From Motacilla alba alba (lineage: Eukaryota > Chordata > Aves > Passeriformes > Motacillidae): a stretch of 64,000 nucleotides of DNA. Position 1 is the stretch's first letter, and each line of letters starts with the position of its first letter. The notes under the pieces were generated by a model. The model searched no databases. It saw nothing but the letters and a program-made list of their open reading frames with translations, and was not told the origin of the DNA. Shown here piece by piece: positions 46,984 to 59,100 of this stretch. Position numbers and translations under genes: made by a program. The stretch is taken from NCBI RefSeq assembly GCF_015832195.1, contig NW_024037374.1:1922001-1986000 (forward strand), in the 5' to 3' direction.

Positions 46984-49060
46984 TTATTTTCCTAAAGAAG
47001 CTGTTCCATTACCTGTTACGGTCCCTTGTGTACTTCCCCTGAACAGATACTGGTAATTCTCACCCATGAAGACAGAAAGACAGTTCTCCAGCTGGTTGGT
47101 GGAAGCTTGACTCCACTTTTTGGGTGTATTGGTGTTTTTCTGGCTGTCTCTCAGTCTCTGCTTGAGAGTCAATCTTGTTTCACCCAGCCTGGATGTTATA
47201 GTCCACTCTTTGGGTTCTTCTAGTGGGCCTTTGACTCTGCTGCTGTGAGTCCATCCCCGCTCTGCAGTTTGCATGGCTGGTTCAGTGGTGAGCAGTGCCT
47301 GAAATGGACCTTCCCACTGAGGAGTTAGAGGCTGATCTCTCCATGACTTAATCATCACCCAATCCCCAGGATTAATACTATGGATTCTGAAATCCAGGGT
47401 GGTAGTTTGAGGAATTGCCCCTTTATGTCTTAGCCCTTCTAAGGTTTGTGCTAGAGACAGAACATATTTCTTGGCATTGGTTTCCCCTTCCTCACAGGTG
47501 GCAACCTTCTAGGGTGAGGTCAGGAAGGGTAACCCAAACATCATTTCATAGGGTGAGAGCCCCAGATCTGACTGGGGTTGGGTTCTAATTCTTAAGAAGG
47601 CCAAAGGGAGACATTTGATCCATGACATTTGGGTTTCAGTCATTAGCTTAACTAGAGCTCTTTTCAGAGTTTCATTCATCCTCTCTACACAACCATAACT
47701 GTGGATGTCATGGAGTGTGTAATTCCCATTTTACTCCCAGGGCCTGAACAACTTTCTGCAATATCTTAGATGTGAAATGAGTTCCCTGGTCTGAATCAAT
47801 CCTGTTAACCATCCCATATAGGGGAATGATTGATTCTTGGAATGTTTTACTCACAACACTGGCATTGCCTTTCACAGCGGGTACCACCTCTACCCAATGA
47901 GTCTAGTGATCAACTATCACTAGCAAAAACTTCCACCACGGTATGAAGGGAAGCTCAGTAAATCTACTTGGACGTTTTGGAAGGGCCATAAGGCTAGTTC
48001 TTGCCCTCCTCTGGGTGTTTTCCTCATGATTTTCTTATTCACTTGTTGACATATCATGCACCATTCAGTCAGTTGCTTAGCTATTCTGAAAATTCCTATG
48101 CAGCCCCAGTCCCTTAGAAATGGATCACTTTGTGCTTGTGTACCCCAATGTGTTGTTCCATGTATGCCATCTAGCATTTTCTTGGCCAGGCTTTTATTCA
48201 ACATTTGCCTCCCATCTGCTAATCTCCACTACCCTTTGTTATCTTTCTTGGCTCCTATTTTGAGGAGTTCTTCCTCTTCTGTCCCACTGAATACAGGGAC
48301 TTTTTGCATTTCTATCATGGGTGTTAATACTATGTTTAATTTTTCTGTCTCTTATTCAGTTGCATTTTTAGCTTCTAAATCGGCTAAATTGTTCCCTTGC
48401 ACCTCCTGAGTTGCTTCTTTTTTGATGTCCTTTAACGTACGACACTGCTACTTCCTCTGGCAATTGTAAGGTTTCTAATACCTCTAAAAAAGTTTTATGT
48501 CAATCAGTCCCTTTCCCTTTGAATTTAATAGCCCCCTCTCTTCCCAAATTCTTCCAAAGGTATGCACTACTCCAAAAGCATATTTTCAGTCTGTATACAT
48601 TTTTCCCCTTTTCTGTGCTAATATTTCCAGAGCTCATTTTAGGGCATACAACTCACATGCCTGGGCTGACCAGCTGGAAGGTAACTTTCTCTTTTCCATG
48701 GCTACCAACCCTGCATCCACTATAGCGTACCCCGATACCCTGTGCCCCTTTATTTCCTGTGAAGATCCATCGATGTATAGTTATTTTCCACCTTGGAGTG
48801 GTTGCTCTGTTATGTCCTCTCTTACTTTAGTTTGATAGTTTGTAACCTCTAGGCAATCATGTATTAGTTCCTCACCTGGTTCTCCATACAAAAACTGGCA
48901 GAGTTGAGTTGGTTACTCACAATTAGCTCTAAATCATTATCTATTAAAATGGCTTCATTCTCTAGCACTTGGGAATCAGTGAACCATTTCTCAGCCTTTT
49001 GGCTTAGGATACTTCTAACTGAGTGTCAGGTATATATTTTCAATTTTCCCCTAAAGGTCA
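46984..49060 (-). pseudogene. pol: Class I (gamma-like) ERV pol: RNase H and integrase remnant
   Basis: Minus-strand pol remains of a gammaretrovirus-like ERV, rich in stops and shifts. In pol order: a segment ILSQKAEKWFTD near 49005, RNase H near 48500-48800 (YIDGSS with the first Asp, then a Glu in CELYAL, then a stop just before KYAFG), the integrase zinc end near 47960-48200 (CMICQQVNK), the integrase core with GTHFTSK near 47790, and the C-terminal domain near 47220-47350 (PLTPQWEGPF, AERGWTH, SRVKGP). RT and everything 5' are missing. The remnant ends at 49060, where a solo LTR starts. It is old and inactive. Confidence 0.82.
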
Positions 49061-49061
49061 A

Positions 49062-49761
49062 TGTCTCAGTTTGAAAAGACAGGTGTCTGCTAAGGAAGGC
49101 AGGAGCCTCCCTTGAAATGGAAAATGTAAACCCCCTCCCTCTGAATTATTATCATTTTGAAATTAAGATGCTCTCAGGCAAAGATGTGGGAATAGGAAAA
49201 ACGGTTTTTACTAGGAAAACTAAAGATTCAAATGTAATGGTACAAACAAAAACAAATCCTATTGAATGAGTCAGAATACCTGTTGGTCAGGATGGTTGTA
49301 GGAGTGCGATTGAATGGTGGCTGCAGTGCTCCTGGAGTGTCAGGTGTGGTTCTGTTGGAACAGTGATCCTGTAGAAGGATGTTGTTTTTCTCCGAAGGTC
49401 CAGTGGTGGTGTAGATGGGCCTGGTCTTCCTCTGGGAATCCAGTGAAAAAAAGCTGCTCCTCTGGGAATCCAGTGGGGAAAAGGCTGCTCCTCTGGGAAT
49501 CCAGTGGAAAGGCTGTTCTGGTGTCCCAAAATCTCAGATTATATCCAGGTAGGAATGCTTGGCTCCTCACTCTGGGCAGAGCATCTCACAATGGGATGAT
49601 GTCATTTTATCAGTCATGCAGTGAGACTCAATGGCCCATTAACAGAAGAGATCTCCCCTGAGGGAGGAATGGTTGAGGCAAAGATAAAGAAAACTGCCCA
49701 ATTAACAGAAGATATCTGCCCCACCTCTAACAGAGAGGAATAGAATACACACCCAGCTACA
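49062..49761. repeat. Solo LTR with internal ~30-bp repeats
   Basis: Begins TGTCTCAGTTTG and probably ends at gctaca (49761), about 700 bp. Three tandem units of about 30 bp with cctctgggaatccagtg lie at 49431-49515. It abuts the class I ERV pol on one side and a CR1 on the other. It is AT-rich in the first half, and its direction could not be decided. Confidence 0.6.
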
Positions 49762-49765
49762 TCTT

Positions 49766-50902
49766 TCAACTTAAGACATTTACAAAAGTTGCCATTCTAA
49801 GTTCAAACTGAGCTTTGGCCTCCCTATCTTTTTTTCCTACATGCTCTAGCAGCCCCTTAAATACTTCCTGAGAGACCTGACCCTGCTTCCGAAGATGATA
49901 CATCCTCTTTTTATTCCTAAGTTCTTCCAAAACCTCACTGCCCATCCAGGCTGGCTGTTTGCCTTGTGGAGTCATCTTTTGGCACACAGGGACAGTCTGT
50001 TCCTGTGCCCTCAAGTTCACTGTTTTGAAGCACTCCCACACTTCCAGAACTCCTTTCTTTTTAATAACTACTTCCCAAGCAACTCTCTGAATAAGTCTTC
50101 TGAATAGGCCAAAGTCTTCCCTCCGAAAGTCCAATGTAAAAGTCTTTTTGATGTTCCTCCTGATTTCACCAGATATTGAGAACTCTGTAATTTCATCATC
50201 ACTCTGCCCTAAGTGGCCTCCAACCTCCACATCTCCCACCAGCCCATCTCTATTTACAATCAACAGATCTAACATAGACCCTCCCCAGGTGGACTCACCC
50301 ACCAGCTGTGACAAAAAGTTGTCCTCCACACACTCTAAAAATTTCCTGGACTGCCTCTTTTCAGCTGTATTGAGTTCCCAACTAATGTCCGGCAAGTTCT
50401 AATTGCCAACAAGAACAAGGGCTGATGAGCCTGAAACCTTCTCTAGCTGCTTATAGAATGAGTTATCCACCACTTCTTGCTGGTTGGGTGGACGAGAACA
50501 GACTGCCAGGAGGATGTCAGCCTTGTTGGCCTTCCCCTTAAGTCTTACCCACAGACATTCAATTTCATCATCATTCGTTTCAACACCCATAGCATCAAAA
50601 CCCTCCCTAATAGAAAGGGCCACCCCTCCACCTCTTCTCCCTTTCCCGTCTCTCCTGAAGAGCTTGTAGCCATCCAGTGCAGCACTCCAGCCATGTGAGT
50701 CATCCCACCACGTTTCTGTGATGGCAATTACATCATAGCTCTGCTGCTGCACCATGGCCTCCAGCTCTTCTTGTTTGTTCCCCATGCTGCGTGTACTAGC
50801 ATACATGCACCTCAGCTGGGCTGCTGATTTCACCCCTAACCCAGGCTTACCACCCTTGGGCCTGCTTCCAGACAGCCCAGCTGCATCCCCTAGCCACTTC
50901 AA
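49766..50902 (-). pseudogene. CR1 ORF2 N-terminal part (APE endonuclease), one stop
   Basis: Start of the CR1 ORF2 polyprotein, the apurinic-type endonuclease that nicks target DNA. Visible are an early MYASTRSMGNKQEEL block, ITETWW followed by D-DSH (catalytic Glu and surroundings), RRGGGVAL and SRPPNQ. The GDFN motif position reads G-N-stop-N at about 50395-50405, so the catalytic Asp is lost and the frame is interrupted by one TAG without a shift. The reading continues (DISWEL, CVEDNFLSQLVGE, SDDE-TEFSI, WECFKTVNL) to the start of the RT linker and stops at 49766. The RT domain is absent. Confidence 0.85.
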
Positions 50903-50904
50903 AC

Positions 50905-51949
50905 CTAGTTTAAAGCCCTCTCAACAAGTTCTGCCCGTTCATGAGCTAACATTCTTCTGCCCTTAAGAGAAAGATGGAGCCTGTCTGGTCCAAGCAGACC
51001 AGATGCCATAAAAGTTGCCCCATGATTAAAGAATCCAAAATTCTGCCAGTAACACCAACCCTTAAGCCACTTATTAATAATTTGAGCTTTCCTGTTCCTT
51101 TCACTGCTCTTCCTAGCCACCAAAGGAACTGAGGGAAAGACTACCTGTGCCCCTGTCCTATTAAAACCACCTGACCCAGTGCCCTAAAGTCCCTTTTAAT
51201 TGCCCTGACCCTCCTCTTTTCAATCTCATCGCTGCCAGCCTGGAGTATCAGCAGTGAGTAAAAATCAGAGGGCTGAATCAGGCCAGGAAGTCTCTCAGTG
51301 ATATCCCGAGCCCCAGGGAGACAGCAGACCTCTCTGTGGGATGGGTCCGGTCGACATACGGGGCCCTCTGTTCCCCTCAGAATGGAGTCACCCACCACAA
51401 TTACCCTTTTTTCCTTTTTGATGTTTGAAGTGGTAATCCCTCTAACAGATAAATCATAATTGGGAGGCTCACTGGGCAGATCATTTTCTTCTAAATCATC
51501 TGGCTGACTCTCTAGATCCAGGGGCTCATACCTATTCTGAAGTGGCACTTGACTTGGGAGGGGGAGTCAGGAGGAATTTTTATTATTACCTGCCTGAGCA
51601 GGGACCCATTTCCACTGCCCTTCATCTATCAGATGCCCTTCTATTGCCTAAGAGTGAGAGGCATAGGAGTCTTCCACCAATCTATTTCCCTTTCCCTTTC
51701 CCTGATACTCCTTAGTCTTTCAACTTCCTCTCTAAGCTTGGCCACCAGTGAAAGGAGATCGTTCACCTGTTCACACCACAGGCGCATTTCCTCAGCAATG
51801 CCCCCTGAAACCACTGACAAGCTCAAACAGTCCACACAGGAATGGGTCTGGACAGATGCATCCTTTTTGGAGGCTTCCATCTGGTTATATGCACTTGTAC
51901 TAACTACAGTTTTTGATTGCATAAAAACCATTAGTAAAAGAAACGCCAA
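50905..51949 (-). pseudogene. CR1 ORF1 (esterase-type), frameshifted
   Basis: CR1 ORF1 protein, an RNA-binding chaperone whose central part is an SGNH-esterase-like domain. Three open pieces: 51641-51949 (zinc/coiled-coil part: SCVDCLSL, LLSLVAKLREEVERLRSIRE), 51141-51548 (VIVVGDSILRGTEGPVC with the SGNH serine block, then VCCLPGA), and 50905-51123 (GLLGPDRLHLSLKGRRMLA, with the Asp and His of the catalytic set). At least one shift lies between 51123 and 51141. ORF2 starts immediately after. Confidence 0.82.
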
Positions 51950-52170
51950 AACCTACCAACCAACAGAAACACTGCAAAGAACACAAAGTACACCTTAGTA
52001 GCAAGAAACCCTGCAACCCTGCCTGCTTGCCCTGCCGGCGCGAACTGCCTCCAAACTGCTGTGCTACGCCCTCAGAGCCCTGCCACGCCCTCAGAGCCGT
52101 GCCACGCCCATTTGCCCACTCCTGATCACCACGCTCCCTAGAGGCCTCTTTCAATCAGCTCACTACTCAG
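51950..52170 (-). mobile_element. CR1 5' untranslated region
   Basis: GC-rich segment upstream of ORF1 on the minus strand (ggcagggcaagcaggcaggg-type words), as in full-length CR1. It marks the element as 5' complete or nearly so. Confidence 0.55.
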
Positions 52171-52707
52171 CAACAGAGGAAGCCGCACCCCGTCCCTGCC
52201 TGAATCACGAGTGCAATGAATACACCTGCTCAGCCTTCTGTGGGTTTGAGATTTAATGTTCAGATTAGGAAGGTTTTGTCCTCATCTTTGAAGTCCAGAT
52301 ATCAGCACTAATCATCCTGAGGCCCTTTGCTCAGCTTCTCTGCTCTGCCCTTCTTGCCAGCACTGGTTGACAGTGTCAGACTTCACTTAAAACAAACTCC
52401 TCTGTGCGCCCCCTCTCTTGCTGAAGGAAAGCTCGTGCTAAACTGTTCCTTCCCTGCTTTCCAGTCACAATGTGCACAGCCTCTTCCTGAAACATCCTCC
52501 CCTGAATGTCAGTCCATTTAGAGGAGCACACACGCCTAGCTGTGTTTTGCACACAGGGTCTCTATTTCTGTGGTGTTTGCATTTCGGCCTGCAAGGAGAA
52601 TGCCAGAGGCAAAAGATACCAGGAAGTCATCTGGTTGAAAACAATTAATTCTGAAGGTTTATTCCTTTGCTTAAATCTATCTTATTAATGGAAGCCTAGA
52701 ATTTATA
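52171..52707. other. No gene recognised
   Basis: Unique-looking sequence with short open frames only and no recognisable motif or repeat. Confidence 0.4.
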
Positions 52708-52875
52708 ACACTGAATACAGAGAGTATTTCTAATAATCAATACAGAAACTACTTCTAACAATCAATACAGAGTATTTCTAACAGTCAATACAGACAGTAT
52801 TTCTAACAATCAATACAAAGAATATTTCTAACAATCAATACAGAGATTAGAGAAATCAATACAGTATATTTAACA
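52708..52875 (+). repeat. ~25-bp minisatellite (caatacag...tatttctaac)
   Basis: About seven imperfect units of 22-27 bp with caatacagagagtatttcta. Low-complexity, AT-rich. Confidence 0.85.
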
Positions 52876-53642
52876 ACCATTACAGAGAAATAAGGACATT
52901 CTTAACCTAAGGAACTTTAGGAATTTCAGGTATCCAGTTTTTCGTCTGGAACAAAGTAATTTAAGAGGTAATTCAACAAGTCTATACACAAATAATGGAA
53001 GATGTCCTCCAGTTCTGCCCATGCAAATGGCCCTGAGCAGCACAAAGGGCTTTGTCAGGAAGGCCACTCCTTTCCAGGCTTTCCCCAGGAGTCCCAGGTC
53101 AGTCTCTTCCTCTCTGTGCTCCCCTCTGGCTCCATTCCTACGCTGCCTCCAGATCATGAACGTGGCAGGGACAACCAAGCAAAACCCTGTGCATGTGTGC
53201 CATTGGATCTTTCTCTCCAGTTCCCTCAGAGGCCATGCCAGAGATTCCCGTCTGGCTTCATTCCTACGCTGCCTCCAGATCATGAACATGGCAGGGACAA
53301 CCAAGCAAAACCCTGTGCATGTGTGCCATTGGATCTTTCTCTCCAGTTCCCACAGAGGCCATGCCAGAGACTCCTGTCTGGCTTCCAGGTCTGCAATTTC
53401 CTTCTCCAAGTGCAGCTGGTGCTGACGAAGGATCACCTCCCGCTCCTTCACCCTCTGACAATTTCTTTGTTGTCCTCAGGAGAAATCCCGTTCTGTCCAG
53501 AGGGCTGCTTGGTGCTGACAATGGCCACCAGCACCAGGCACGTATGGAAGATTTCTTCAGCCATGGCTGATCCTTCCTTGAAAGAGAAAGAAAGGAGCAA
53601 GACTGTATTGCCTTGGGAAGAGAAAGGAAAGAGGCTCGCCAC
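52870..53642 (-). other. Membrane-protein-like reading frames, unrecognised
   Basis: Two neighbouring minus-strand frames that look like parts of one coding region. The first (53642-53448) has MAEEIFHTCLVLVAIVST, a short hydrophobic start. The second (from 53451) has a charged, coiled-coil-like stretch EREVILRQHQLHLEKEIADLEA, then a hydrophobic segment CTGFCLVVPAMFMIW, which occurs twice because of a 42-residue tandem duplication. The frames do not join without an intron or a one-base change at about 53450. The layout of short hydrophobic start, coiled coil and membrane segment is loosely like ITPRIP-like proteins, but I cannot confirm this. It may be a decayed or spliced gene. Confidence 0.35.
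53134..53385 (-). repeat. In-frame 126-bp tandem duplication
   Basis: 53134-53259 and 53260-53385 are 126-bp copies with four mismatches by my reading, i.e. about 97% alike. 126 bp is exactly 42 codons, so both copies stay open, each with one membrane segment. Confidence 0.9.
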
Positions 53643-53696
53643 TGGAAGGAAAGCTCTGGCTAGCCCTGCAGAAAGGCTGGAGGCCAGAGGTGCTCC

Positions 53697-54032
53697 TCAG
53701 GGCACGCCTGCTACTGCAAGCTCCAAGTTCAGCTGCCCAAAGAGGCTCCACGAGCACGTGGTGAGGAGGAAGGCAAGGAAGGTGCGAGACACAGGGACAC
53801 AAACGCTGAACAGCCAGGTTTGAGGAGAGAGAAGCTCAGCATTGCAGATGACAGAAGAAACCAAGCCCAGTCCCCCAAGCAGGAGGAGGAGAGGAAAGGC
53901 CCCCCAAGCTGGCTGCAGGCAGACAATGGAGACCTTGCTCAGATGTTCCCAAATGGGCTGGGCAGAGGGAATACATGGCCCTGCTTTCCAGCTGCTCCCA
54001 CCACTTCTGACCCTGCCACTGCCTTGAGACAA
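53697..54032 (-). other. Hydrophobic open frame, unrecognised
   Basis: A 111-residue frame with two strongly hydrophobic stretches (FPLLLLLGGLGLVSSVI and LFSVCVPVSRTFLAFLL). It lies just upstream of 52870-53642 on the same strand and might be another exon of that locus. No family was recognised and no start context supports it. Confidence 0.25.
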
Positions 54033-54469
54033 AGCCTGATGAAATCTTGCTCAGCGTGGACAACTGGGCCCTTGAAGGGCTTAGTGTCAGGTCAAGGCTT
54101 CCTTTCCCTCCCAAAACCCTTCCCTTGGCAGCCTTGGGCAGGAGATTCATCCTCCCTCCCACCTCCTCCCCACAGACCTGCTCTGAACCACTCCATGGGC
54201 ACACTTTCTGTTCTCGGTGTCCATCCTCAACCGCAGTGCCAAACTGGGCCAGTGGGCTCTGCCCTGAGCTCCCAGGAGCTCGCAGGCTGCAGATGGCAAT
54301 GCTCAGCCACACCACAACACTGCCACTGCCAGCAGCACCCCCACAAGCAGCGGCAGCAGTTGCCTCTCAGCTGTTGGTGCCCCAGCACTGCAGCCCCTCC
54401 TGCTGGCACCAAGGTTCCCTCGTGGTCTTGGAGACACTCCTCAAATCCAGCCATGCGGTCATAGAGCCA

Positions 54470-57046
54470 TGGAATCCCAGAGTCCTAGGTTTGTGGAATC
54501 CTGGAGTCATTGAATCCTGGGAAGCACACTCATCTTTGATGTAGAGATGATGCTGGGACATCACGCTCCTGAGAATGATCTCCACTTGATCAATTGTCTG
54601 GATATTTCCAGTCAATTGCATGTCTTCTTTCAGTTCTGATGGGAGATGTTTCTCACATCAAACCAATTATTTCCTTTCCTTTACTATCCAGCCAGCAACC
54701 TTCCCTTTAGTTTTTCACCGAAGTATTCCACTCGGATCACAAGAAATTAGATAGTAGCACCTATTGCACCATCCATTTCCAAGAAGCAACTTCCACACAA
54801 TAAGATAATTAAAATCTATTTTTTATATGATTTCAATGCAATAAGCATGGTAAAAAGGGCCAGAAGGAAGAAACAAAATCTCGATCTCTAGAGAAAATGC
54901 AAACTAATTCTACAGTTGCATTTTTCTCAAAATTTTCTGGGACAAAGCCTTTAGAAAGAGGCCAGTGAAGAAATTTAGATTCCATATCAAAGCCATGTAC
55001 ATTTTACATGTGCTCAAGTACAACATTCAGACCTATTCCAATGATATTCTGCAACCTTTTACAATATCAGAGCTTACTGAAGCAACAAGTCATGTACCTC
55101 TCAGGATAATAACACGACAGGGTTAGTTTGCCAGCCAGCTGGCTCCCAAAGACAGATCCGCAGTGATGTACAGAGCTCGGCAGCTCATTCCATACTCCTC
55201 ACCATTTGAATCCATTTCAGTCAGCCAAGAAAGTGACTCCTTTCAACTCTGCAGGCTTCTTTAAAAGAGTGGGAGAAAGGGGTTTATTGTGAAAATATTA
55301 CCTTCTATTCTCCCTGCCCATTACAGTTTGTGGGATAGCCTGTAGCGTGCAGAGAGCACACAAAAGGCATTTTAGGAGACCAAATTACAAAGGGAAGTGA
55401 GAGCAAACATAGGTTCCTACTCTTCTGCCTGGCAGGAGTATTTAAACAGAGACAGATCTGGAGATCCAAGGCTGCCTTTCAGACTGATAAATGGGCTAAT
55501 TGGCACAGTTTTCTTGTAGGGGGAGGGTGCCATACGAGAGGTCAGCAGAAGCAATGAAGAGAACCTTTGCTTTAGCAGCAGCTACCACTGAACATCCACC
55601 TTTTCTACCCAGCACGTTCAGCACACACAGAGCTTGGGGTTTTTTCTCAATGTGGCAGAGTTTGGCCATTGTGATCAAAAACTCCCATTTGCTGCAAGGG
55701 CAGCACTCTCAGGTTGATCCTGTGTGATTCAGAGAGGCTCATTTCTGCATCAGATGGCTGATACAGACATCATGCAGAGAAGGCTGAACCTTTTCATCTT
55801 GGAGTGGATGATTGTGAAAAGCATCTATGCAATTATTCCAATTGCTTGAGGTACTGTTGGTAGAGAAGGGTCATTCAGCTTAAGCCATTTTGGAGGATAA
55901 CTTGAGCCTAAATAATAATAATTAAAAACACATTCAGTCACTGTTTTTCAAGACTTATTGTTTTATTCACAGCCTAGAAGAGAAAAAGCTTCTATTATTT
56001 AGAGCAGGTAAACAAATGAACATCTGTGGATCTTTACAACAGAAACTTAGGTCAGGGTTGATATTTCAGCCAAGGGTATGACTTTAGACACTGTTACATG
56101 AATACAACAAAGATAAGAGTTGAGTGAACTTGTTGCACTGTAACAACTTAAGGACTGAATGCATCAACAATACAAATGACCATTTCTGATCCAAGATCCC
56201 ACAGTCCATTCCTGAGGAGAGACAATGGATATTTGGTTGCACCAAGAGCATTGTACTATCTGATACCAGGATTGTGTGAACAGAAGGAAGAGCATCCAGA
56301 ACATTCCCACTGCTACTCTGCAGTGGCCAAACTCTGTGGGAAACTGACTGAAAGCATCCAGGCAGAATTCACTGGGAACAATTCAGAGACAATAATAAAC
56401 AACAGTAACACATGAGCAGACCTCAGAATGCTTCACAAGACAGGTATGCAGTGAGAGAAACAGAGACAGACAGCACAGTCTATCAGAAACATATCCCCAA
56501 AAATATGCTCTAGTGATTGAATTAGAATAACAACACGCAAAAAGGAACTGGAGAAAAGAATTCTAATTTCTTCGCTTGCTACCTTGTAGGGCAATGCTTC
56601 CCTCCCCATGCAGTCAAATAATCTACATATTTAACTAAACCACAATCAGAGCAAGGATTTGGGAACTGCTGGCATCGGTGATTTTCCATTATGAGGCACA
56701 GCTCATGGCTTTTTTCCCTTAAACAGTCTCGTTCAATAGTATGAAATTACAAACAAAGGGACACAGAAGTTTCCTTTCTCCTTGTTTTCTATGGGAAAAC
56801 AAGCAGCTTAATAGAGAAAATATCAATACTACATTATTTGCTTGACAGGAACGCCAGGAAGAACAGATGTGGTGCCATCTCTGAAAATGCCTTGACTTGC
56901 AGAACACGAGCTTCACTCCCTTTTGGACCAACCATCTATCCATGCCTTATAATTCCGCTGCTGATGACTTTCTGTGGAAATCATTTGAATATGTCCTCTC
57001 CATTTTTCCTCTTCTCTTAATACTGCTACTAATTTTCTCATTCCTT
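54470..57046. other. 2.6 kb without recognised features
   Basis: AT-moderate, unique-looking sequence. Only short open frames are present, and no repeat, RNA gene or conserved protein motif was recognised. It could be intronic or intergenic. Confidence 0.5.
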
Positions 57047-57463
57047 TGTCACTGTCATATTTTCTGAAAAATCCCTTTGCCAGGATTTTTTCTCCTGGGA
57101 AGCTGAGAAGCCTCAGAGAAAAATGAAAACAATAATTATCTGATTGCTTCTCCTTGTGTTTTGCTGCTTTGGAATGTGGTCTGGAGATTGTTTACCAGCT
57201 GGTCACTGTTTGGTTTCATGTGAATTGTTTTTACTTAATGGCCAAGCACAGTCCAGCGGTGTTGGGACTCTGGAAGCAGTCACGAGTTTTCATCATTCAT
57301 TCTTGTTAAGCCTTCTGTCTGTATCCTTTCTCTATTCTTTAGTATAGTTTTAGTATAGCATTCTTTAATATAAAATCATATATATAATAAATTAGCCTTC
57401 CAAGAACATGGAGTCAGATTCAATCATTCCTCCTTTGTCCTGGGGACCCCAGGAACTACCACA
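57047..57463 (+). repeat. 5' LTR of compact LTR element
   Basis: 417 bp from TGTCACTGTC to CCACA. A tata-rich stretch (atatatataataaatt, about 57378-57393) includes AATAAA. The LTR at 59101-59523 matches it in the same order and direction (cctttgccaggattttttc, catggagtcagat). A primer-binding site follows immediately. Confidence 0.85.
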
Positions 57464-59100
57464 AATGGTGACCCCGAGTGTGTTGTATTGATCATCCCTT
57501 CGTGGAGTTGCAGGACAAATGGTGACCACAGACGTCTGGTGTAGCCTGGAGCTGAAGAACCGGAGACCCTGAATTCGGGCAGAGTTCACAGCCAAGGCTG
57601 GACACAGAAGAAGCTCCTGAGCTTTCCCAGACATGTCCGGAGACCTTTGCAGAGCAGAATTCCTATGCTGAGCAGCTGCTGAAGTTGGACACTGTTGAAA
57701 GGTGCTGTTAACTCTTCCCCTGCTGACAATACAGCCTTCACAAAATGTGGGCTGAAGGTTGGGAAGAGGTGACTTTGGAAACCGAGGTTCAATTTTCTCC
57801 TTCAGGGGAGGACATTATTTCACTGTGGAGATTTTGGGGTCTGCAGGGCAGAAATCATAGGGTCAAGAGACATTTCTATGAGTTTTTCAGATGAGCAAAG
57901 TTCCATGGGTTTTTTACAGATCTGACATGCTTGCTGCACCTAAAGGCCTGGCAAGCGGTGGATGCCTGTTTCTGGGAGAAAATGCGAATGGGGGTTTGGT
58001 CTGCCCTGAATTTATCCGGCATTTGCAGCGCTTTTCTCTGTTTTGAAGAGGCAAGCCCCCTTGGTGGTGGTCATTTCTGGAGGTGCTGCATCTGGTCCCA
58101 AGCCCGGACGGAATATGGGTGATGTCAAGCAGGAGCAGGAAGCGTGAACACTGGCATTTGAATCGCCAAGGTGGCGGGCACAGCGGAAAGTGGGCATTGC
58201 TCGTTTGCTCTGGGGAAAGACGAGCCCCAGATCTGGGATGAAGATCCCCGGGAAAGCTTCTCCTTCCCAGCTGCTGGCTTGCCCTGGTGGTTCTGGGAGG
58301 AGAGGGAGGAGGCCTTCGGTCACTCCTGTTGCCAAGGCACTGGCAGCGTGGTGGGGACGGGCTGTGACGACAAAGACTACATCCTGCAGGCCAGGTCTGG
58401 GCATTTTGGCCCACCCACTGCTGGGTTTGGGGGCTTTGATCCCCCTTCCCAGGCCCGGGCCACAGTTCTGTGAGCTGTGTCTGGGGTCTTGGTCCACCCA
58501 CCAGGACCAGGGCCCCCACAGGGTCCTAAAACCCCTGTTGCTGTTTCTAAGGGGAAAACAAAGAAAAGGTGGAAAGAGCTATCAGCTCAAAGTATTGGAA
58601 AGCCACAAATCAGCCTCAGCCCAAGTGGTTCAGTTAAGGGCCGTGGCCAGGGAATTCCAGAAATTTTTTTCAATTTTGTTTGATAATTATCAATGGATGT
58701 TTCATAATTATTGGTGATTTTTCTTCAGTAGTTCTTTGTTTCAGGATTCTGCAAGTCTGTTTCAGGACCAAAAGGAACCTTCAGGGATGTCAAAGAGCAA
58801 CATCTCCAGTCAATGGACCTCCTCCTGAAACTCAGCTGGTTGGACTTGGAACAATGAACATTTCTTTGTATGGCTGTTTGGGTTTTCTGATATTGTAAGC
58901 CTTGTTTTAGTGATATGATGGAAGTTGATATTCTACAGGTAAAGAATTTCCTTGATCACTCTACGGCAGCACTTGATTGAGGTTTTGATTGGCAATGGAT
59001 AAACCTCTCAAGACGCGTTTGTTCTCTCTTCTGCATGGACCCAGTAGAAGGAGTACAAACACCTTTTCTTTTTATTTTAGATATACAAAAAAGGGTGAAA
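57464..59100 (+). mobile_element. Internal region of compact LTR element, no recognised genes
   Basis: About 1.6 kb between two LTRs. It begins with a primer-binding site TGGTGACCCCGAGTG at 57466, close to the tryptophan-tRNA type site of alpharetroviruses, and ends with a purine tract (caaaaaagggtgaaa, about 59086-59100) abutting the second LTR. Short open frames (for example 58190-58717) show no gag, protease, RT or integrase motif. This is a nonautonomous element that would need proteins in trans, or a deletion derivative. Confidence 0.75.

Noticed and set aside
48985..49010. Resemblance to the 5' end of U2 snRNA (tctcagccttttggctta)
   Set aside because: The reverse complement reads as pol of the class I ERV (ILSQKAEKWFTD), in line with the rest of that remnant, and no Sm site or U2 stem-loops follow.
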